Shown in pieces: positions 44,258 to 54,569 of a DNA stretch of 64,000 nt. Location of the stretch: positions 992,001 to 1,056,000 of the forward strand of contig NZ_JAVSCK010000001.1 of NCBI RefSeq assembly GCF_031932625.1, in the 5' to 3' direction. Every line of letters begins with the position of its first letter. The first letter of the stretch is position 1. The translations under genes were made by a program, and so were the position numbers. The stretch comes from Hwangdonia seohaensis. Its GTDB lineage: Bacteria > Bacteroidota > Bacteroidia > Flavobacteriales > Flavobacteriaceae. Below the pieces are notes generated by a model. It worked only from the letters and a program-made list of their open reading frames with translations, was not told where the DNA came from and did no database searches.

Positions 44258-46885
44258 ATGAGCAAATTATTAAATCTTAAATTGATTTTGATTTTAATGC
44301 TGTCAGGGGCATTTAATTATTCTGAATCACAAGAAGTTTCTGGTACCGTTACTGATGATGCATCACAGCCGTTACCAGGAGTTTCCGTAATTGTAAAAGG
44401 GTCTTCAACAGGTACAACAACCGATTTTGATGGCAATTATTCCATTAGCGCTAATAATGGAGACACCCTTGTTTTTTCTTATGTTGGCTTTGAAACCCAA
44501 GAGATTGTAGTAACAGGAAGCACGTTAAATGTTTCCATGCACGCTGGTGTTGCCTTAGATGAGGTTGTTCTTTTAGGTAACAGGGCAAAACCTAGAACCA
44601 TTTTAGATTCACCTGTTCCTATTGATAACATTGGAGTAGAAGAATTAACAAGTGGTGGACAGCCAACCATTGAAGCGATGCTAACGTTTAAAGTACCATC
44701 GTTTAATGCACAAAATCAAGCTATTTCTGATGCAACAGCACATTATGATCCGGCTGATTTACGAGGATTGGGTCCAAGTAGAACCTTAGTTTTAATAAAT
44801 GGCAAACGAAAAAACCAAAGTGCCCAAGTATTTTTAAATAGAACACCCGGAAAAGGAGAGGTGGGCATAGACTTAAAAAGTATCCCAACGGCGGCCATTG
44901 AGCGTGTGGAAATCTTACGCGATGGTGCATCCGCCCAATATGGATCTGATGCTATTGCTGGCGTAATTAACATGGTGTTAAAAAAAGATGCACAGTTTTC
45001 TACATTTACGGCCAAAACTGGGGTGACTTCAGAAGGTGACGGATTTAACTTTGCGACAGACTTCAATACAACACTTGGGTTTGGAGAAGGCGGTTTTATA
45101 AACTTAACTTTGGGTTATTATAACCAGGAATTAACCAATAGAGCCGGAACCCCGGGGGTTGCCGATTTGCCCGGTGATGCAAGACCAAACGAGATTGCAT
45201 GGGCTCAAAACACCCCGGATTTAGGAATGCACGTAGGCCAACCAGATTTGGAAAAAGGCGATGTTTTTGTAAATATGTCACATCCCGTTGGAGAGCATTC
45301 CGAGTTCTATTCATTCCATGGATATACCTTACGCACAGGGCGCAGTTTTGCGTATTATAGAGCACCTTATTGGAGACGCGATGTTGCAGACGCAGGCTTT
45401 ATTACCGCACCCGAAGATTTTCAGGGATATCAACCTTCCTTTGAAGCAAGAATAAAAGACCATTTAAACGTAGCAGGTTTAGATATGGATTTAGGGAACG
45501 ATTGGCGTGCTGATGCCAGTATAACTTTTGGGAAGAACAGTGTAGATTATACGGTTAACAATTCGGTAAACAGAGATTATTTGGCCGATAATGGCACATC
45601 GCCAAGGACGTTTAAACCAGGTGGTTATAGCTTGAGTAATGTGATTGGGAATTTAGATTTCTCTAAAGTTTTTTCCGATATGGTTAGTGGGTCTTTTGGT
45701 TTGGAATATAAGAAAGAAAAGTTTGAAGCTAGAGAAGGCAATCCGTTATCGTATTACGGGGCTGGTTCCGATTCTTTTGCGGGTGTTAAGCCGGAAGAAG
45801 CTGGCGAATGGGATAGAAATAACTTCGCAGCATATATGGGATTGGATTTTGATGTGTCTGACGCTTTATTGTTGGGTATTGCAGGTCGTTACGAAGATTT
45901 CTCCGATTTTGGGGATAACTTCTCATGGAAAATATTTGGCCGTCAAAAACTGGGCGACAAAGGGGCTTTAAGAGCATCCTATAGTACCGGGTTCAGAGCG
46001 CCTACATTGCACCAACGTCACTTAACAAATAGCCAGTATATTATTGTTGCGAGTTCACCAGAACCACTATTACAAGGTACTTTGGCAAATAATAATCCAG
46101 CTGTTGAGGCTTTAGGCGTTCCTAATTTATTTGCGGAAACATCTAAAAATTTAGCTGCAGGTATTACTTATAAGTTCGATAGAAACTTTTCAGCATCTTT
46201 AGATTTTTACAGTATAAAAGTAGATGACCGGGTGTTGTTTTCTTCTCAGATTGGTTCAGATTCAGACGATACAACAACAAATCCAGTTGAACAAATTCTT
46301 GAAGATAACGGTGTTGTTGCCGTTCAGTTCTTTATAAACGCCGGAGACACCAAAACTACGGGTGCCGATTTTATTATCAACTACAGAAACATGGATTTAG
46401 GATCGGGTAAATTACATGCTAATTTAGCGGCAAATTTCAATAAAACAACTATTGATGCCATTAATACGCCAGATGCTTTAGCGCAAAACGGATACGATAT
46501 TTTTGCCCGAATAGAAAAGGGTTTAATTACAAGTGCAAGACCAAAATCAAAATTTATTTTAGGTTTGGACTACGAGTCTGAAAAAGTAGATATTGGGCTT
46601 TACAACACTTTGTTTGGAAAGGTTACCATAACCTCTCCAAATGGGCCGGCAAACGATCAAGCTTTATCGTCTAAATTGGCAACAGACTTAAGTGTAAGCT
46701 ATAATTTTACCGATAAGCTGAGTATTACCGGCATTATTAATAATATTTTTGACGTGTACCCAGATGTAACTTTAGCCTCTACAGGAACGGCACAGGCGGG
46801 AAGTAGATTTGTTTACTCATCAGAAGTGCAGCAACTTGGACAATTGGGAACAAACTATAGCGTAGGATTAAACTACAGGTTTTAA
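44258..46885 (+). CDS. TonB-dependent receptor
   Basis: Starting from the ATG at 44258, a signal peptide (KLILILMLSGAFNYSESQ) is followed by a carboxypeptidase-like domain (VSGTVTDDASQPLPGVSVIV), the TonB box region (ALDEVVLLGNRAKPR) and a plug with LRGLGPSRTLVLINGKRKN and ERVEILRDGASAQYGSDAIA. The barrel ends GTNYSVGLNYRF. The plug resembles siderophore/vitamin receptors more than SusC, and no SusD follows. The ligand is unknown. The frame extends 19 codons upstream, but without signal-peptide character. Confidence 0.9.
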   Translation: MSKLLNLKLILILMLSGAFNYSESQEVSGTVTDDASQPLPGVSVIVKGSSTGTTTDFDGNYSISANNGDTLVFSYVGFETQEIVVTGSTLNVSMHAGVALDEVVLLGNRAKPRTILDSPVPIDNIGVEELTSGGQPTIEAMLTFKVPSFNAQNQAISDATAHYDPADLRGLGPSRTLVLINGKRKNQSAQVFLNRTPGKGEVGIDLKSIPTAAIERVEILRDGASAQYGSDAIAGVINMVLKKDAQFSTFTAKTGVTSEGDGFNFATDFNTTLGFGEGGFINLTLGYYNQELTNRAGTPGVADLPGDARPNEIAWAQNTPDLGMHVGQPDLEKGDVFVNMSHPVGEHSEFYSFHGYTLRTGRSFAYYRAPYWRRDVADAGFITAPEDFQGYQPSFEARIKDHLNVAGLDMDLGNDWRADASITFGKNSVDYTVNNSVNRDYLADNGTSPRTFKPGGYSLSNVIGNLDFSKVFSDMVSGSFGLEYKKEKFEAREGNPLSYYGAGSDSFAGVKPEEAGEWDRNNFAAYMGLDFDVSDALLLGIAGRYEDFSDFGDNFSWKIFGRQKLGDKGALRASYSTGFRAPTLHQRHLTNSQYIIVASSPEPLLQGTLANNNPAVEALGVPNLFAETSKNLAAGITYKFDRNFSASLDFYSIKVDDRVLFSSQIGSDSDDTTTNPVEQILEDNGVVAVQFFINAGDTKTTGADFIINYRNMDLGSGKLHANLAANFNKTTIDAINTPDALAQNGYDIFARIEKGLITSARPKSKFILGLDYESEKVDIGLYNTLFGKVTITSPNGPANDQALSSKLATDLSVSYNFTDKLSITGIINNIFDVYPDVTLASTGTAQAGSRFVYSSEVQQLGQLGTNYSVGLNYRF

Positions 46886-46916
46886 TATTAATTAAAATCT
46901 AAATTTAAAATACCTT

Positions 46917-46949
46917 AAAAACCCAGAGTGCGAACTCTGGGTTTTTTTA
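46917..46949 (+). terminator. Terminator after the second TonB receptor
   Basis: AAAACCCAGAGT, loop GCGA, ACTCTGGGTTTTTTT. Confidence 0.88.
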
Positions 46950-47064
46950 TTAAGCATGGTGCTGCAAATTAATCTATTCAAAGGCGCGTGATTGTTGTTG
47001 GTCGAAAAATGTTTTTAGATGAAATTAAATGCCTAATTTTATTGAAAATTTAAATCGATTTGTA

Positions 47065-49644
47065 ATGCAGCTAACCAAGATTAAAATTAGAATCATTCTA
47101 TTATTTGTGATGATTGGGTCATCAACTTTAATAGCCCAACAACGTACGGGAAATATTGTTGAATACTTTGGAAAAGAAAAAGTAAACGACATAAAAGAAG
47201 GCAAGCTTTTGCACGTTTTTAAAACGGGATTAGCTTTAAAAATTCAGAATTTTAGGTTTAACTCATCCTCATTTCCTAAAGATCAGGTTTTTAGTCGGTT
47301 TTTAATGCAGCCCAATTACGAGCCTGAAAACGATGATGTTTTTGATATTGATTTTACAGGCAAGCAGTTAATGTGGAAAACCATTGCAACAGACACTACA
47401 AATAGTTTTAACGACAGTAATTTAAGGTCTAGTTATGTGTATTTAAGCTATCAATCCGATACCGAAAAAACGGTGCTTTTTGAAGCCTCGGGGCATTCGC
47501 TCGTTTTAATTAACGGATTGCCTCACGAGGGCGATCATTATGATTTCGGATGGAATTTAATTCCGTTAAAATTAAAAAAAGGACTAAATAAATTCGTGTT
47601 GAAAGTAGGGCGATTCCCAAGAATCAGAGCCCGATTGATTGACCCTCAAACGCCAGTTCAATTTACCACCCGAGATGTGACCTTGCCCGACCTTTTGGTT
47701 GAAGAAGACAAAACCTATTTGGGCGCTATCAGAATAATAAATACTTCTGATAATTGGGTTGAAAACCATACGATTACTTCTGAGATTAACGGTGTATCGC
47801 TATCGCATCAAATCCCAAACATGCCACCTTTAAGCGTTCAAAAAGTACCTTTTAAAATAGCTTCCGTTTCAGATGGAAATCAATTGGGAAAAGCCGATTT
47901 AAAATTAAGTTTGAATGCAAAAAACGGCGCATTAGTAAACACGAATACCATTCAAATTGAAATAAAATCTAAGCATACCCACCATAAACGCACCCTTAAA
48001 AGCAATGTGGATGGCAGCATTCAATATTACAGCGTCGCGCCGTCTAGCAATAAAAATTTAGAAAACGGCGCCTTGTTTTTATCGGTACACGGGGCTTCGG
48101 TTGAGGCTGTAAACCAAGCCAATGCTTATGCGAAAAAAGATTGGGGCAACTTAATTGCGCCAACCAATCGTCGTCCTTTTGGTTTTGCGTGGGAAGATTG
48201 GGGGCGTTTAGATGCGCTCGAGGTTTTAGCAGATGCGAAAACTATTTACATACCCAACAGCAAAAAAATATATTTAACGGGGCACTCTATGGGCGGTCAC
48301 GGCACCTGGTATTTGGGCGCCACTTACCCTGATCATTTTGCGGCCATCGCGCCTTGTGCCGGATATCCGGATTTGCTTTTGTACAGAGGCGGATTTACAA
48401 GTAGAATGTTAAATATGACCGAAGCGCAATTGGAACGGTTTGGGATTAGTCCAAAAATATTGGAGCGTCTCACTGCAGAACACGTACCAACGGCTATGGA
48501 AAACATAATTCACAGAGCGGGAACACCTAGCAGAACCTTACAACTTATTCGCAATTATTTGCATCACGGTGTATATGTTTTGCACGGCGAAATTGATAAT
48601 GTGGTGCCAACCGCTATTGCGCGCGATATGCGCGAACGTTTGGGTAAATTCCATCCGGATTTCACCTATTACGAATATCCAGATGGAACACATTGGTATG
48701 GTAACCATAGTGTGGATTGGGAACCTATTTTCGATTTTTTCAAACAACGCAGCATCAAAGAAGCCACCGATATAAAAAAATATGAATTTTTCACAGGTTC
48801 GCCGGGGGTTTCTGCTAGTTCTCATTTTATAACCATTCATCAGCAAGACCAACCTTTTGTAACCAGCTCTTTTAAGTTTTCAAAAGAAGATGGCTATAAA
48901 TTACATACCGATAATGTGGCGGTTATTGAAGTTGATTTTTCAGCTTTAAACGATGCCGCAACCAATATTGAAATTGATGGGAATTCAATAAAAATCCAAA
49001 ACGATAAAAGCGTATTTTTTAAGATGGTGAATGGTGCGTGGCAAATTACCCAAGCACCGAGTTTAAAAGAAAAAGGCCCACATAGAAACGGCGGTTTTAA
49101 AGATGCTTTTAGAAATAACGTGGTGTTTGTTTACGCTACAAATGGCACGCCCACAGAAAACGAATGGTATTACAACAGGGCGCGTTTTGATGCCGAAACG
49201 TTTTGGTATCGTGCCAACGGACATATTGAAATGGTAAAGGATGTCGATTTTTCTTTAAAGAAATATGCCGATAGAAATGTTGTGATTTACGGAAACGCCG
49301 ATAATAACACGGCGTGGAACAAACTTTTAAAAGATTGCCCAATTCAGGTGAAAGATTACGGTGTGAATTTTAATGGCAAGTTATTATTTGGCAACCAATG
49401 GGGCATGTATTTTATTGTGCCCAGGAAAGACAGCGATATAGCCAGTGTTGGTGTGGTTACCGCAACGGGCAGCAAAGGCATGAAAGCCGCCTATATGAAC
49501 CACTATTTGGTTAACGGTACCACATTTCCCGATGTTTTGCTTTTTGATGATGAGGTATTGCTAAACGGTATGCCGGCCGTAAAGAGTGCAGGTTTCTTTG
49601 GAAACGATTGGTCGGTTGAAACCGGAGATTTTGAATGGCGTTAA
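47065..49644 (+). CDS. Secreted prolyl-oligopeptidase-like alpha/beta hydrolase
   Basis: An 859-residue exported protein (signal MQLTKIKIRIILLFVMIGSS, then TLIAQQ). An N-terminal beta-rich part (about 30-320) precedes an alpha/beta-hydrolase domain with an intact GHSMGGHGTW nucleophile, a probable Asp in HGEIDNVVP and His in YPDGTHWYGNH. A further C-terminal domain (about 580-859) is of a type I do not recognise. Peptide or ester hydrolysis is likely. The start at 47065 gives a proper signal peptide; 47029 is an alternative. It follows the receptor gene after a terminator. Confidence 0.8.
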   Translation: MQLTKIKIRIILLFVMIGSSTLIAQQRTGNIVEYFGKEKVNDIKEGKLLHVFKTGLALKIQNFRFNSSSFPKDQVFSRFLMQPNYEPENDDVFDIDFTGKQLMWKTIATDTTNSFNDSNLRSSYVYLSYQSDTEKTVLFEASGHSLVLINGLPHEGDHYDFGWNLIPLKLKKGLNKFVLKVGRFPRIRARLIDPQTPVQFTTRDVTLPDLLVEEDKTYLGAIRIINTSDNWVENHTITSEINGVSLSHQIPNMPPLSVQKVPFKIASVSDGNQLGKADLKLSLNAKNGALVNTNTIQIEIKSKHTHHKRTLKSNVDGSIQYYSVAPSSNKNLENGALFLSVHGASVEAVNQANAYAKKDWGNLIAPTNRRPFGFAWEDWGRLDALEVLADAKTIYIPNSKKIYLTGHSMGGHGTWYLGATYPDHFAAIAPCAGYPDLLLYRGGFTSRMLNMTEAQLERFGISPKILERLTAEHVPTAMENIIHRAGTPSRTLQLIRNYLHHGVYVLHGEIDNVVPTAIARDMRERLGKFHPDFTYYEYPDGTHWYGNHSVDWEPIFDFFKQRSIKEATDIKKYEFFTGSPGVSASSHFITIHQQDQPFVTSSFKFSKEDGYKLHTDNVAVIEVDFSALNDAATNIEIDGNSIKIQNDKSVFFKMVNGAWQITQAPSLKEKGPHRNGGFKDAFRNNVVFVYATNGTPTENEWYYNRARFDAETFWYRANGHIEMVKDVDFSLKKYADRNVVIYGNADNNTAWNKLLKDCPIQVKDYGVNFNGKLLFGNQWGMYFIVPRKDSDIASVGVVTATGSKGMKAAYMNHYLVNGTTFPDVLLFDDEVLLNGMPAVKSAGFFGNDWSVETGDFEWR

Positions 49645-49681
49645 TCCAATGCAATTGATAAGATACTGCTTTTAAAAAATA

Positions 49682-49719
49682 AAAAAACTCCAGAGTTTCC
49701 GATAAGAAATTCTGGAGTT
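49682..49719. terminator. Terminator between the hydrolase and the RND operon
   Basis: AAAACTCCAGAGTTT pairs with AAATTCTGGAGTTCT (one mismatch). It lies between convergent genes and can act on both. Confidence 0.7.
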
Positions 49720-49751
49720 CTGTTATTAATTGAATTAGTCGTCAATTAAAA

Positions 49752-52700
49752 TTAATCTTCTATTCGGTTTTCATTATTAATCACTTCTTGTGGTATAAGG
49801 TCTTCATTCGTAAAAACCCTATCTTTATACAACCACATTTTAAGTTTTGTAACTAAATAGAATAAAATAGGAACAACAATTAATGTTAAAAACGTAGCGA
49901 TCAATAAGCCGTAAATAACGGTTTTGGCCAATGGTCCCCAGAAAATCACATTATCACCACCAATATAAATGTCAGCATCAAAGTCGCTAAATAATGTAAA
50001 GAAGTTTATGTTTAAGCCCGTTGCCAACGGAATCAATCCTAAAATGGTTGTGATGGCCGTAAGTAAAACGGGGCGTAAACGTGCTTTACCACCTTTTACG
50101 ATAACTTCGATAAGTTCGTTTTTATCTAGATATTGATCGTCTTCCAATCCCTGTTCAAATTTCTTTCGGTCTATTAAAAGTTGGGTGTAATCGAGCAGTA
50201 CAACACCATTGTTTACCACAATACCGGCGAGCGAAATGATACCCATCATGGTCATCATTATTACAAATGAAGCGCCCGTGATAACGATGCCTCCAAAAAC
50301 ACCAATGAGGCTTAAAAATATGGCGAGCATTATAATTCCGGGTTTTGAAATCGAATTAAATTGGAATATTAAAATGAAAAATATAAGTCCTAAGCCAGTA
50401 AGAAACGCTCCGTTTAAAAAGTCTTGTTGTTTTTCTTGTTCTTCAATTTGTCCGGTATAATCGATTTTTACGTCATCTGGTTTTTCAGTAAAACTTTTCA
50501 TCTCGTTTTGAATTTGAGCTACAATAGCCCCAGCATCTACATAGCCCGGTGCCAACGCAGAGTAAAGTGTTACCACACGGTTAATATCTCTATGTTTTAT
50601 GGCACTGTAGCCTGAGCTGTTGCTGTGATTAGCGATAGCAGAAACGGGAATTTCCTTTATTTGGCCGGATGCCATATCCCTAAAGGTTATTTTTTGATTA
50701 AAAATGGCGCTGGTGTTATACCTGTTTTCTTTATTAAAGCGCACGTAAATATCGTAGTCTTCACCATCCTTTTTATAGATACCCGCTTTAGAGCCAAAAA
50801 TGGAGTTACGCAATTGCTGCCCAACTTGTCCGGCATTAACGCCCAATTCACCCGCTTTTTTTCTGTCCACAATAACCTGCATGGTGGGTTTGGATTTATT
50901 GACATCAATTTTTAACTCGTCGATTCCCTGAATGTTTTTCGTGTTGATAAAATCGCGCATTTTTTCAGCGGTTGTGATCAGTTTAGAATAATCGTCACCT
51001 TTAAGTTCTAAATTTATAGGATAACCGGCAGGAGGGCCAGCAACATCCTTTTCTACCGAAATGGCAACACCGGGATAAATGCCTTTTAAATCTTCTTGCA
51101 CTTTTTTAAGAAGCTCGTTACTATCTGCACCTCTTCTAAATTTATATTCGCGCATAGTGGCAGTAATTTTACCACGATGGGGCATTTCGGCCGCAGAACC
51201 GCCATCAGTCATAGGGTTTCCTGCGCCTTCGCCCACTTGAGATACGGCACTTTCAGTTAAGAAATTGTAACCGTTATCCATATAAGCTTCGTCATTTATA
51301 ATCTTATAAACGCGCTCTTCGATATCTTTGGTTATGGCATTCGTCTTTTTAATGTCGGTGCCTTCGGGATATTCAATATAAACAATAATTTGATTGGGCG
51401 TATTATCCGGAAAAAACTCAACTTTGGTACGTTTACTTCCAATAGAAGCACCAAAGCCTATAAACGCCACAAAAAGCAATACTACAGTTGCAACGGTTAT
51501 TAAAATTGGCTTTTTATCGCTTAAAGCATAACGCAGCGATTTCTCATAAATACGCTCCCATTTTGGCAATGTGTTATTTTGAAATTTGTTGGCCCATCTT
51601 CTTAAAAATAACCTGTAAATCCAAAGCATTAAAACGGTTATCAACATTAATGTGCCCAGGCCTCTATAACTTCCGCCAACCAAAACAACCAAAAGCCCGA
51701 TAACACCAAATATTATTGAAATTTTAACGATTTGTTGTAAGGGCATATTCTTGTCTTCTGTAGTCATAAATTGCGAAACCATTACCGAGTTAAAGAAAAT
51801 GGCAACAAATAGCGATGAGCCTAATACTACGGACAGTGTAACCGGAAAGTAAATCATGAATTCACCCATTACCCCGGGCCACAAGCCTAAAGGAATAAAT
51901 GCCGCCACGGTAGTAGCTGTAGAAATAATTATAGGAAAAGCGATTTCGCCAATGCCTTTTTTAGCGGCCTCAATTCTCGGCATACCTTCAGACATTAATC
52001 GGTATACGTTTTCCACGACTACAATACCGTTATCAACCAACATACCCAGTCCCATGATAAGCCCAAAAAGAATCATGGTGTTCATGGTATAGCCCAACAT
52101 GTTTAAAATCATGAGCGACATAAACATGGACATGGGAATGGCAAACCCGACAAACAATGCGTTTTTAAATCCTAAAAAGAACATTAAAACGGTAACAACG
52201 AGAATGATACCAAATATGATATTATTAACCAAATCGTCAACTTGACCAATGGTTTTTGATGATTGATCGTTGGAAATGGACACTTTTAAATCTGGTGGAA
52301 AAACATTTTCTATGGCCTCTTTTACCATAAGGTCTATTTGTTCGGCAGCAGCCACCATGTTTTTTCCGGCGCGTTTTTTTACATCGAGCATCACAACAGG
52401 GTTGCCAAATTCTCGGGCATAGGTGGTTTTATCTTCGTCTTTAAAGGTAACGGTTGCCACATCTTTTAAATAGATGGGGTTGTTGTTTTCAGACTTAACA
52501 ACAAAATCCTCCAATTGGTTTGGGTTGCTTATTTCGCCTATAATCCTAATGGTACGGCGCTGTCCGCTGGATATTAAATTACCAGCCGACATGGTCATGT
52601 TTTCTCTGCTGATGGTATTGATAATATCGTCAAAACTGACTTGGGCAGCCATCATTTTATAAATATCAACAGCCACTTCAACTTCTTTGTCTTGTGCGCC

Positions 52701-53282
52701 ACGAATATCGACCTGCTTTATTTCCTGCAGGCTTTCAATTTCATCTTCAAGATATTCGCCGTATTCTTTTAATTTGTCTACGGGATAATCTCCCGAAATG
52801 TTGATGTTTAAAATGGGGATTTCTTCAGACATGCTCAAATCGAACACATTGGGTTCAACCTTGGCATTATTGAATGTTGGCCAATCTTCACCTGATTTTT
52901 CAGAGTCAACCTCGTCTTTTACTTTTTGCTTTGCAGCTTCAACCGAAATGTTTTCATCAAACTCAACTATCACAATAGAGTAATCTTCTTGCGATGTTGA
53001 GGTTATTTCAACCACATTGCTTACCGTTTTTAGGCGGTCTTCAATCGGGTCGGTAATAAGTTTTTCAATATCTTCGGCAGTGTTTCCGGGGTAAATGGAA
53101 CTGATGTAGATTTTAGTTTCTTTAACTTCAGGAAAGCTTTCCCGAGGCATTTTAAAATAGGCACCGGCACCCAAAATTAAAATGAGCAAAATTAAAACAT
53201 ACATGGTAGTTTTGTTGTTAATTGCCCATGATGACAACCCGAACTCCTTATCTGTTTTATTGTTTTTTGTGTTTTTAGTCAT
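49752..53282 (-). CDS. RND efflux permease
   Basis: The 1176-residue inner-membrane pump has the HAE-type layout: first helix (MYVLILLILILGAGAYF), porter domain (SIYPGNTAEDIEKLITDPIE), and TM4 with GLGMLVDNGIVVVENVYR. It is longer than AcrB (1049) because of an added hydrophobic stretch (IIFGVIGLLVVLVGGSYRGL to about residue 570) in the middle. TM4 has one Asp (LVDN) where AcrB has two. Substrate is unknown. It is the last gene of tetR-tolC-adaptor-permease, 88 bases after the adaptor gene. Confidence 0.92.
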   Translation of the reverse strand: MTKNTKNNKTDKEFGLSSWAINNKTTMYVLILLILILGAGAYFKMPRESFPEVKETKIYISSIYPGNTAEDIEKLITDPIEDRLKTVSNVVEITSTSQEDYSIVIVEFDENISVEAAKQKVKDEVDSEKSGEDWPTFNNAKVEPNVFDLSMSEEIPILNINISGDYPVDKLKEYGEYLEDEIESLQEIKQVDIRGAQDKEVEVAVDIYKMMAAQVSFDDIINTISRENMTMSAGNLISSGQRRTIRIIGEISNPNQLEDFVVKSENNNPIYLKDVATVTFKDEDKTTYAREFGNPVVMLDVKKRAGKNMVAAAEQIDLMVKEAIENVFPPDLKVSISNDQSSKTIGQVDDLVNNIIFGIILVVTVLMFFLGFKNALFVGFAIPMSMFMSLMILNMLGYTMNTMILFGLIMGLGMLVDNGIVVVENVYRLMSEGMPRIEAAKKGIGEIAFPIIISTATTVAAFIPLGLWPGVMGEFMIYFPVTLSVVLGSSLFVAIFFNSVMVSQFMTTEDKNMPLQQIVKISIIFGVIGLLVVLVGGSYRGLGTLMLITVLMLWIYRLFLRRWANKFQNNTLPKWERIYEKSLRYALSDKKPILITVATVVLLFVAFIGFGASIGSKRTKVEFFPDNTPNQIIVYIEYPEGTDIKKTNAITKDIEERVYKIINDEAYMDNGYNFLTESAVSQVGEGAGNPMTDGGSAAEMPHRGKITATMREYKFRRGADSNELLKKVQEDLKGIYPGVAISVEKDVAGPPAGYPINLELKGDDYSKLITTAEKMRDFINTKNIQGIDELKIDVNKSKPTMQVIVDRKKAGELGVNAGQVGQQLRNSIFGSKAGIYKKDGEDYDIYVRFNKENRYNTSAIFNQKITFRDMASGQIKEIPVSAIANHSNSSGYSAIKHRDINRVVTLYSALAPGYVDAGAIVAQIQNEMKSFTEKPDDVKIDYTGQIEEQEKQQDFLNGAFLTGLGLIFFILIFQFNSISKPGIIMLAIFLSLIGVFGGIVITGASFVIMMTMMGIISLAGIVVNNGVVLLDYTQLLIDRKKFEQGLEDDQYLDKNELIEVIVKGGKARLRPVLLTAITTILGLIPLATGLNINFFTLFSDFDADIYIGGDNVIFWGPLAKTVIYGLLIATFLTLIVVPILFYLVTKLKMWLYKDRVFTNEDLIPQEVINNENRIED

Positions 53283-53298
53283 GATTGATAGTTTTTTA

Positions 53299-53317
53299 CC
53301 CTGAGCGCAGTCGAAGG
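53299..53317. repeat. R2 repeat between RND adaptor and permease genes
   Basis: CCCTGAGCGCAGTCGAAGG, identical over this length to the unit at 16549. Confidence 0.65.
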
Positions 53318-53370
53318 TTATTATGCGTTAAACAACTTAGCGTTTTTAAACATTAGTAGTAGCTACTAAC

Positions 53371-54543
53371 TTATTGAAGTGTTAGAATTTTTACTTCTTG
53401 CCCGTCTTTAACGCTTCGTGCACCTTCGTTAACAATTTCACTGCCATCGTTTATGCCCGAAAGAATTTCAATAACATCGCCTTGGGTTTTGCCGGTTTCA
53501 ATAAAAACACGTTCGGCAACACCTTCGTTATTACCGTTTTTATTATTTACCACGTAAATGTATTGCTCGCCATTGGCATTTTCTGAAATAATACTTAGCG
53601 GAATTAATAAAGCGTTCTCGTTAGTATAATCGTTAATTTTAAGTTTGGCTGTTAAATTGGGTTTTATGCTTTTGTCTTTATTTGGCACTGCCACTTCTAT
53701 TTTAAATGTTCGGTTTGCAGGATTAATAAAGTTTCCCGCTTGTCTTATTTTGGCATCAATGGATTTACCTAAAACGGGGAATTCTACTTTTACATTTTTG
53801 TTTACGGTAACATTGGTAATATAGCTTTCTGGCACATCGGTTTCAATATACATATCGTCAAGATTTACAATACGCATAAGTGGTGTTTGCCCAGCGCCAA
53901 CAACGCTGCCTTGGTCTGTTATAACATCGTCAATAGTTCCCGAAAATGGTGCTCTCACAACGGTTTTGGCCAATTGTTGCTTGATTTGATTCACGGCTTT
54001 AGCCTGAGCTTCGTAATTGGATTTTGCTTGTAGATATTGAATTTCGCTACCAATTTTTTGATTCCATAAACGCTCTTGACGTTCAAAGGTTGTTTTGGAT
54101 AAAGCGGTTTGAATTTCGGCTTGGGCCAATTGTTGGTTCAATCCGCCATCATCAATTTTAGCCAATGTTTGTCCTTTGTTAACCCATTGGCCTTCTTTTA
54201 CATAAACTTTGGTAAGGATGCCGCTGTATTCGGGATATAACACTAAAAGCTTTTTGGTGTTAACACTGCCCTGTAATTCCAAATAATGCGTAAATACCTC
54301 GTGTTTGGCTTTAAAGGTTGTAATTAAAGGCACTTTTTTTGTGGTGTCCAATACCGCAATTTTATCGTCCAATTGTTTTAATTGCGAAGCTATTTGTTGT
54401 TGTTGGGCAACAATTTCGGCACGTTTTAAACGCATAGTTTCTAAGTTCCCCGATTCGATGGCTTTTTCAACAGATTGCTTTTTACCTTCTCCGCAAGAGG
54501 TTATAAGAAGCGTAACGATGAGCAATGAATAGATATATTTCAT
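53371..54543 (-). CDS. RND efflux periplasmic adaptor (lipoprotein)
   Basis: A 390-residue membrane-fusion protein with lipobox ITSC (Cys17). The lipoyl-type halves are YPEYSGILTKVYVKEGQWVN and VRAPFSGTIDDVITDQGSVV, the helical hairpin lies between them, and a beta-barrel follows. It links the RND permease to the TolC-type channel encoded next to it. A coiled-coil region (AEIVAQQQQIASQLKQLDDK) lies near the N-terminus. Confidence 0.93.
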   Translation of the reverse strand: MKYIYSLLIVTLLITSCGEGKKQSVEKAIESGNLETMRLKRAEIVAQQQQIASQLKQLDDKIAVLDTTKKVPLITTFKAKHEVFTHYLELQGSVNTKKLLVLYPEYSGILTKVYVKEGQWVNKGQTLAKIDDGGLNQQLAQAEIQTALSKTTFERQERLWNQKIGSEIQYLQAKSNYEAQAKAVNQIKQQLAKTVVRAPFSGTIDDVITDQGSVVGAGQTPLMRIVNLDDMYIETDVPESYITNVTVNKNVKVEFPVLGKSIDAKIRQAGNFINPANRTFKIEVAVPNKDKSIKPNLTAKLKINDYTNENALLIPLSIISENANGEQYIYVVNNKNGNNEGVAERVFIETGKTQGDVIEILSGINDGSEIVNEGARSVKDGQEVKILTLQ

Positions 54544-54569
54544 GGTTTAGTGTTTTTTTTGATTGATTG

